This document shows positions 57,000 through 64,000 of a stretch of DNA of 64,000 nt, in pieces (positions within the stretch are counted from its first letter, which is position 1; each line of letters begins with the position of its first letter). The position numbers were made by a program, and so were the translations under genes. The DNA is from Schistocephalus solidus (lineage: Eukaryota > Platyhelminthes > Cestoda > Diphyllobothriidea > Diphyllobothriidae): contig WEDG01005286.1 of assembly GCA_017591395.1 (NCBI GenBank), positions 49,326 to 113,325 of the forward strand, written 5' to 3'. The notes below the pieces were generated by a model that was not told the origin of the DNA, searched no databases, and was given only the letters and a program-made list of their open reading frames with translations.

Positions 57000-59110
57000 T
57001 CGATTATCAAAAATTAAGCAGTCTAATTGTCGTTTGAACATATCCAGGATATTTGACGTCATTATTTCGCATTGAAGGGAGTTCCATGGTCAGGCCACTC
57101 GCTGACTGAAAGAAACTTTTCGTTGAGCAAAGCATATTCATTCGCCTGTGACCTTATATCCATGACCGCGCAGGTGAGGCATGATTTTAAACTCAAAAAA
57201 ATCTTCGGAAACCAGCGAACAGGCATGTCTCTGGATGATTCGGAATGTCCATTGAAGGTCACATCTCATTTGTATGTAAGATAAAGGAAACATATTAAGC
57301 TTGATAAGTCTTTGTGGATAGGACAGTGTCCTAACACCGTCCACCAATTTTGCTGCCCGTCTTTGCACCTGCTAGATAGGATCACCGTTTTTTTCGTCCA
57401 TGGCATTCATGCTGGAATTCCGGGTCATGATTTCTTTGGTTATTGCGTACGTATCCGTATAGGATCTTGGGATGCTCCAAAGAGTTCTGTAGTATGGTTA
57501 GCTCATTGTTCCTACGGAGTCAGTTTTGCCTCACGCTTACAGACACTCCATTGTCGTTTGTATTCTTGTAAGTGTACGACGCTCCTCGTTAGTCGAAACC
57601 GTTTCCACGTCTTATTTCTTATTTTAAAGGCTATCTGAAGGTCGCGGTTTATCCACAAAGGACGATTTTTTGTTTTATTTTATTAAAGGGGCAATATAGA
57701 TTAATGAGTCTTTTAACCAACGAGTTGAACGTTCTGCAGCATTCTTCCACATTTCTCCGTTATGTGGTTGTTCACGATATTGCTGAGCTTTGCGTGCGCA
57801 TGCTGGAAAAATCTCCCTTCAAGATGTTTGTTTCCATATTTTTAAGTGCGTCAGGCTGTAAGAACCTGGAATACTCAATGAGCACTGCAATAGTATCACT
57901 AGCATCAATTGGCGGGGGACCTTGTTAATCCAGCACACTTTCCTCGTCTTGAGTGAGCATGATGTCTAGACAACTCAAACGTTGTCCTTCCCTAACGCGT
58001 GTCACAAATGATACATTCTGGAAGAGTAATTTTTCGCCTGCTATCTCAAGCAAACAATGACCGATTGTATCCGTTGGACCTGAAACAGTCCAAGTTTCCT
58101 AGTCGATGTTAACAGCCTTAAAGTCTCCAACGATAAGGACATCTTTGCTGAAACAAATATTTGTCAGCTCCGTTAGGAGAATGACATCGCGTTTGACATT
58201 CTGGTTCGGGGGATGGTATGCAACTGTGAATGCCAGTGGCTGGGCGTACTTAGTTGTAAGAGTTAAGGATAAAACTTCAACCATGCTGTCATGGAATGTA
58301 CCTCAGAAATCGAAGTTATGTTAGAGCTTACATAAACAACCATTCCTCCTCCGCGGCTTCTCCCGTCTCTTCTAAAGTTTTGATAACCATGGAGGGATAA
58401 TTTGTGTTCTCGAATATCTTCTGAGTGACACGTTTCTGTCAGGGAAATTATATCTGATGTTTTTTTCATTAAAATACGTCCAGACCTTACTCATTTTATT
58501 GCAAAGGCTCTGGAAATCTGAGTACCTGACCTTTATTGTCCGTCTTTTTGGCAAGGGCCAGCTCTGATGATATAAGGAGTCTGCCACATGAAGGACCTCT
58601 TCATCACTATGATTTTCCTGTCCGGTATTTGGAGTCATTTTCCCCCTTTTCAGTCCTCCTATTCAGTTCGGATCTCAGCTCCCTCAATTTGTGTCTTTCC
58701 GCCGGTGCGTAATCCGGCTGAAAAAACACCTCTCTATATGAGTAACGGAGAGCAATTCTCCATTCTATAAGGCGTGAGGCCTGCATTTCCTTTTCGAGAA
58801 TGATTTTAAGAGTCCTCTGGTGATAAAATTTCATAAGAAGCATTCGCTTTCCCTAGACGAAAGACTGTGTGCATGGTAACGTATTATCCATCTTGAAGGA
58901 CGGCATTATAATATGTTTGGAACATATTTAGGTCATGTTTTACTCATTCCTTTGCAATCGTAGAAGTTGACTCAGGAGCCCCTTTCATACCGACAATTAT
59001 TCTGCGGTCAAGATACTTGTTTGGTATTTTGATGCTCTTTTTCTTTGACGGAGTTTGACATCAGGAAGAATTATATCTCAGTAGACTACGCTATCTGCGT
59101 TAGAGTTGAA
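57000..59110 (-). mobile_element. CR1-like LINE (ORF1 end, endonuclease, linker, 3' end; RT deleted)
   Basis: From high to low coordinates on the minus strand: ORF1 end (RRIIVGMKGAPESTSTIAKE, MHTVFRLGKANASYEIL, then VFFQPDYAPAERHKLRELRS at 58700), ORF2 endonuclease (DIISLTETCHSEDIREHKLS, RDGRSRGGGMVVYVSSNI, VLIVGDFKAVNID at 58110), linker, and after a jump near 57390 the RT C-terminus (MQRRAAKLVDGVRTLSYPQR, CDLQWTFRIIQRHACSL, MFKRQLDCLIFDNR). The catalytic RT is absent. The end matches 11140-11600. Confidence 0.8.
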
Positions 59111-59764
59111 ATGTTTGTTTGACGCAATGGTTTCGGCCTGAGAACCTTCACAGTCGCCCTGCTGTAATGTGCTGTACACAGAACTACCATATTCACTTCC
59201 ATAAACTGGCTGTTGAATGACCTCCCTTACTGAGTTGTCCTTGTGGTGGAATGGAGTGATTACGCCCCCTTCCAGAATAAATGGGAAGCCCTTCTTATGG
59301 TTTCTAATAGGTTTTTGAGGTTCTTCCTCACTGTTCCTTCAATATTGTTCGGTGATTTGGTACGGTCAGTTGCCGTTCCATGTAATTAAACTTCACTCAT
59401 CATTGTTGCATTAACATCGAATGCCTTGTTATTCAGCAGAGGTTTTTTGCCTGGAATTTCTCCTGGAGACGTAACTCGCTTCCTCTTCCAGGGTGGTTTT
59501 GAATTTACAAAAACTATTTCTTCTTTACAAGGGTATACTTTGTTTTTCTGTTGAAGTGTTGGCGGAATATGAAGGGATTTCCTTTGCTGTCCTCTAGAAT
59601 AGACACAATGATGTCAGTCAGTAGGCCTTGCTTCTCTTCGCGTAGCTGGACTCACTGCTTAAGTTCCTAACAACCAACACAAGATGGGTTGCTGTGGAAT
59701 ACACATCATTTGTTGCAGTGTTATCAGTTTCTGATGCCAATACTCTAGTCCTGTTTCTTTTTTT
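59111..59764. other. No gene recognised
   Basis: May be the 5' part of the LINE ORF1 on the minus strand, but no motif confirms it. Confidence 0.35.
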
Positions 59765-60240
59765 GTGTCTCCTGGAGTCCACTGTGAATAATCACCCTGG
59801 AGTCTGATGATTTCGTCGGTATTTTTTCACAAGAGACTGTTAATGAATAAAAAGTTGTTCTCAGAAGACGTTCCGTAGTTAAAAAATTTCAATGATAACC
59901 CACGAGCAGTGTGCTCGTGTTGCAGTCTGTAATGCATTGATCATCATTACGGCAGGTCACCAGATCAAATCCCTGTGGTGCGACTGTTAGGGACGCGGCC
60001 TTTTTGACTGTGACTGCTACCAGTAAACGGGTACTGGCTTCTTGTTGTGTCACCTTGAGTCCACTGTGCTTAAACGCCATGCAGTCTAATGATCCTACGG
60101 GTATTTTTTTGCCAGAGGCTGTTTATGTATTAAAAATTATTATCAGTTACTGTTCCAACGCTCATGGAGCAGTTGGTAGTGCAGTGGTGTTGGGTACGAG
60201 AGGTCACGGGTTCGAATCCTGGGGACTTTGTTTGTAGATG
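59765..60240 (+). mobile_element. SINE family 2, two diverged tandem units
   Basis: Each unit has about 100 bp starting TGTC-CCT-GAGTCCACTGTG, with GTCTAATGAT/GTCTGATGAT, TATTTTTT, GAGGCTGTTTATGTATT/GAGACTGTTAATGAATA. A tRNA-like part follows. Unit 2 has a good A box (TGGAGCAGTTGGTAGTGCAG) and a perfect B box (GGTCACGGGTTCGAATCCT) at 60163-60220. Unit 1 has a decayed B box (GATCAAATCCC). The anticodon arm is not that of a functional tRNA. Confidence 0.65.
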
Positions 60241-60419
60241 CATGCTCTATGATTGAATGGATCATTGCTAGTTGTTTCCTAACTTTTCAATCTGCTCTGG
60301 AACAGTGCTGGATACTTTCAGAAGATTTGTAAGGATGTATAAACTTCAAGGTATGAAGTTAAGGAAAAAAACGACCAAGCCGTTTGTAGTTTTCGAAGAT
60401 CTTGGAGAAAATCTGTTAA

Positions 60420-61060
60420 GAAGAGAGTCTTGTTCAGAGAGATAGAATATTGCACAGGACTGTTAAGGTCGAAGTTGAGATATATTCCTTAGGCACGAAT
60501 TGAAAGTAGTAAGCGTTGAATCGGATCCTTGTTGATTTGGTAGTTCCGGGCGCACTGGTGGTGAAAACGAGACAGAGCGTGAACTTCTTTATTCCAGTTA
60601 AGGAGGCAGAAGGGCCATTTGATGAGGACTGTATCATGTGCACAAACAGGAACATTGGCTTCCCAAAGTTGCAACAGTGGCCAGTTGATCAACATACCGA
60701 AAAAGGTGAAAATAAACGAGGTCAAAAAATTGAATCAAAATTTTAAGGTTGCGCCAACTCTTCAACATCCAGGTAAGGATCTTATACACTCTTGATAATG
60801 AATACTGTAAGAGATCCCCGCGCAGGGGCCTATAACTGAAAGGAAAGTAAATAAGATGTTGTAAGGGGGTTGTAAATGTCAAAAACACAGATGTTTTACT
60901 ATTTTGGTGGCTCTCCTTTGAAATAATTCGAGACCTTTTGACCATGAATTGCTTGGGGGCTCCAGAGTTGTATAGCACATTCCCAATGTGGCCTCCGAAG
61001 TGTTCACAAAATCTTATGTAATAATCAACAAAGGCTATCCCGATAGCGTGCAAAAAGACA
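60420..61060 (-). mobile_element. LINE family D 3' end
   Basis: The minus strand shows YIRFCEHFGGHIGNVLYNSG, APKQFMVKRSRIISKESHQN and YFPFSYRPLRGDLLQYSLSR, a CR1-type C-terminus with frame changes near 60800-60650. It corresponds to the plus-strand fragment at 12180-12790. Confidence 0.65.
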
Positions 61061-61139
61061 AGTATCTTTTGAAAATCTAGAATTAGGTGAGGGAAGTTAT
61101 AAGAAATTTTTTGTCAGTGCACCAAGTTACTTTGTGTTA

Positions 61140-61655
61140 CCTCGTCTTGCAGAGCTGCACTGTGGGGCTCGAACTAATTGGGAAAATTATCTGCCTCTCA
61201 GCCTAACTTACATATGATGTAAATTAATTGAAACCATACTAACAAATGCGGTAATAAAGTTTCTGCATAAGTACCACGTACTATCAAGGTCATAGCGCGG
61301 CTTCAGGCCCAAACGCTCTTGTTTTTCCAATTTATTGCTTTTGAACGAACAGTGGACTCACGCACTCCACAAAGATGATAGGGCTCAATTCATCTACAGT
61401 GATTCCAAGGATTTCGATAACACAACTCACCACGCCTTGGCCAAAAATTATCTGAAATTAAAATAAGGGGATAGCTGTTGGCAGTAATCACATATTTTCT
61501 TACAGGCAGCTTGTGAATGGTGTATATCGATACCTCAAAGTCAACCCCTACCCCCGTTCTAATTGATGTCCCTCAATACTCAACATTGCGGCCATTTCTC
61601 GTCTAAGTTTTACGACAATTTATATTGCTGGGCTCTCATGTTTGCTGGAGCTTTT
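61140..61655 (+). mobile_element. CR1-like LINE reverse transcriptase fragment
   Basis: The plus strand reads LPLSLTYI, CKLIETILTNAVIKFLHKYH, RGFRPKRSCFSNLLLLNEQW, THALHKDDRAQFIYSDSKDF and, after a gap, TPTPVLIDVPQYSTLRPFLV. It stops at ALMFAGAFQ, where FADD would be expected. The (CTA)n microsatellite starts there. It lies opposite to the fragment at 60420-61060. Confidence 0.75.
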
Positions 61656-61658
61656 CAA

Positions 61659-61820
<162 letters not shown>

Positions 61821-62344
61821 ACCATAACAAGCGTGGTTTGAATTTTGAGTAGCACGAAGAGGAAATTTTTAATTGAGTCTAAATACTGCAAGCAGCCCTC
61901 TTCCGTCAAAAAGTGGGTTAAAAAACGCTTTTCGTCAACAATCCTTCGCCTGACTATCATCGATATCCTTATCGTCCGGCCAGAACAATTTTCTACCAAA
62001 CGGTCACTCTTTCGCGAAAGACTTCCTGCAAATCTCGGCTTGAGCTACGCAGCCTACTTGTCAAAAATGGCAACAAACTGTTCATAAAAATTAGCTGAGC
62101 TTCATCTATAAAAGCTGAGTTGATCATTTCTACACTGCTTAATGTTCAGCTCGTCAGTTTATCCAAAATTGGCTTACCTGAAAACGTTCACGAGGCCTTT
62201 ATTCTTTGCAATATTTTGACAAAAGTAGCATAAAAATAGCCATTGTCCACAGTTGTGCCATAGAGATACCTCATTGCACTGCACATTCTTCCTTTTTCGT
62301 AAACTCATAGCATGAAAAATATGTGCACTGTTACACAAAGTAAT
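61821..62344. other. No gene recognised
   Basis: Short frames only; no family or structured element recognised. Confidence 0.45.
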
Positions 62345-62700
62345 ATTAATTATTTATTTATTGCCAGTTCACAGGCAAGGTCGAAAAGGAATATACAATA
62401 GTGGGTCGAGCTGACAGTAAAAAAACTACTGATTGTTCTTTATAGTGTTTTCAGTAGAAAAAGTGCAGCTTATTGAACGGATTAAAGTTCAACACAGGGA
62501 ATTATTGACACAGGTGCATGGTGTAGTTCTTCTCCTTTTATTTTTGTGGATCAGGTATTCTGTACTAGCAGCAGGTATGACGGCGAACGGCTGCTCGCTG
62601 TCGACTGAGGAATAACCCGATTACGGACTGCAGAGCCAGCAATATTGCCTTCAGCATGAAGTCCGGCATCGGATTTAGAGTCCGTGGACGCCATCAGAAC
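62345..62700 (-). mobile_element. LINE family B 3' end, minus strand
   Basis: An inverted match to 50046-50460, including the tail (CTGTGAACTGGCAATAAATA on the minus strand) and the start of the 3' frame (MASTDSKSDAGLHAEGNIAG at about 62693). The frame breaks after about 47 codons. Confidence 0.85.
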
Positions 62701-62839
62701 GGCATAGGGACGATCATACGAACCTAGACATTTTAACAGCACGCGCTTACCAATCGGCCACCGCATCATGACGGCGAGCGATAGCGCAAACTTTAGTTAA
62801 TCCTATGGGCGAAAGAAAATGCCGATATAATTTTTAGTG

Positions 62840-64000
62840 GATTCCAGGTGTTGGCTGGCAAGATTGATCATCTCGAGGAAGAGATTGAGAAGAAGAAAAT
62901 CTTGTTACAGTCTAGGTTAGACACAGTCGACGATAAAAATGAACCTATTGAACGGACCTCGCGTAAAAGGTTCGCCAGGAACATTTTCAGTAGACGTTAC
63001 GGCAGCCCCAGAACAAACAGTGAAAATGCAAGACATAAACGACCAGGGAGAGAACTCGAAAAAAATAAATCTGTCAGTAAAAGGGCATAGAGTAATAGAC
63101 AATCTCTTCCGAGACATACATCCGCAAAAAATGAACCAGAAAAGACGACTAGCGTGCCGCCTATCACGCTATACGCCGTGCGCCCTAAACCAAGTAATGA
63201 ATTGCAAAAACATTTCCAGCTTGATATACCCAGAACGAGTAGTGCAATCGATTAGCTTATCAGAACAACTGATTACAATGCACTGCCCCCCTCTGCCAGC
63301 TGCTTGTCATATGTCTGGCAAAACAGGCCCCGAACAAGCATCTGCTCCGACATCCCCAGCGAATATATTGTCAGAACAATACTTAATTTGTTGAACGATA
63401 ACTCATTGGTAGATGTCAATCAAATTGATAGAGAAAAATGCATCATTCTTCAGGGACTCTCGAAATCGAATGAAATCACATCCATGGAGCGAATTTTGAA
63501 TGACCTAATGCTCTTCCAGGGCCTCCTCAATGTCATCTTGGAACCCTCTGATGCAGTAAAAGTGGTCAAAACCTTCCGCCTTGGGAAACAGGCAAAAACT
63601 TCACTTGAATCAACATGCTATCGACCTCTCAAAGTTGTGCTGGTCAGTAGCTAGCAGTGTAGGCTCATTCTTTCCAGGCGATTAAGAACAAAAGGCTCCA
63701 ACCCCGGTGTTTTTTTCAATGGGACTTTTCACCAACATAAAGTCTGAAACGTCGCATACTAGTTCTAGAACTGAAAAAGTGGTTTAGCGAGAGGGAGTGT
63801 AATTTGGTTATCTACAACAACCAACTGCGACAGCGTGCACCATTGTTCCATTGGGCAGGTCCGGTACGGATAACCGCGCCGCCGAGACATTAACTGAAGG
63901 CTCAAGCCACCTCGTACCCACATGTCCCTTAAATTGGAAGTTAAAATTCATGCACACCAATGCGCAAAGCATGTACGCAAATTTTTACGAGATGAAGATC
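62840..64000 (+). mobile_element. CR1-like LINE 5' part: ORF1 and start of ORF2
   Basis: ORF1 begins near 62848 with a predicted coiled coil (KIDHLEEEIEKKKILLQSRL) and a basic stretch. It ends with the conserved domain IDREKCIILQGLSKSNEITS, AVKVVKTFRLGKQAKTSLES and YRPLKVVL (63410-63640), then a frame change and TKGSNPGVFFQWDFSP. ORF2 starts near 63935 with LKFMHTNAQSMYANFYEMK, the first endonuclease strand, and is cut by the window end. Frames shift near 63080 and 63300. Domain order matches CR1-group LINEs. Confidence 0.8.

Noticed and set aside
60163..60235. A functional tRNA gene
   Set aside because: The A and B boxes are good but the acceptor and anticodon stems do not pair; it is better explained as a SINE.

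Overview
This window is a eukaryotic, transposon-dense stretch with two intron-containing genes that can be reconstructed exon by exon. The retroelements (CR1-like LINEs, an RTE-like LINE ending in C2H2 zinc fingers, Penelope-like elements, a Ty3/Gypsy relic and tRNA-derived SINEs), the (TA)n tracts and the loosely spaced genes suggest a flatworm, most probably a diphyllobothriid-type tapeworm. That assignment is an inference from recognised families; no search was run.

Layout. 1-1035: CR1-like LINE, minus strand, cut by the window edge. 3130-9690: a LINE called family A here, with tandem 5' repeats, a decayed ORF1, a decayed ORF2 and 3' UTR, followed head-to-tail by a second 5'-truncated copy. 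9690-16440: LINE fragments in otherwise unrecognised DNA. 17368-27759: a phosducin-like gene of the PDCL3/VIAF type, plus strand, four coding exons with GT-AG introns. Its 7.6-kb intron 2 is packed with SINEs, a Penelope-like element, an RTE-like LINE and microsatellites. 27760-35570: SINE, Penelope-like, Gypsy and RTE-like relics and a small element with terminal inverted repeats. 35863-44731: CDKAL1 (tRNA methylthiotransferase), minus strand, nine coding exons. 44770-48780: nothing recognised. 48780-64000: several LINE families, partly nested, with a SINE dimer and a long (CTA)n microsatellite.

The two genes are unrelated housekeeping functions on opposite strands, with no sign of coordinated expression. 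PDCL3-type proteins assist cytosolic protein folding with the CCT chaperonin. CDKAL1 makes ms2t6A37 on tRNA-Lys(UUU). Both reading frames run through their splice junctions, except one spot in CDKAL1 exon 5 where a run of eight G breaks the frame.

The most interesting signals lie in the repeats: hammerhead-ribozyme-like motifs at both ends of a Penelope-like element and in other Penelope-type debris, a nested LINE insertion with a roughly 500-bp inverted repeat, a multi-copy tRNA-derived SINE family, and an RTE-like reverse transcriptase followed by a C2H2 finger array.
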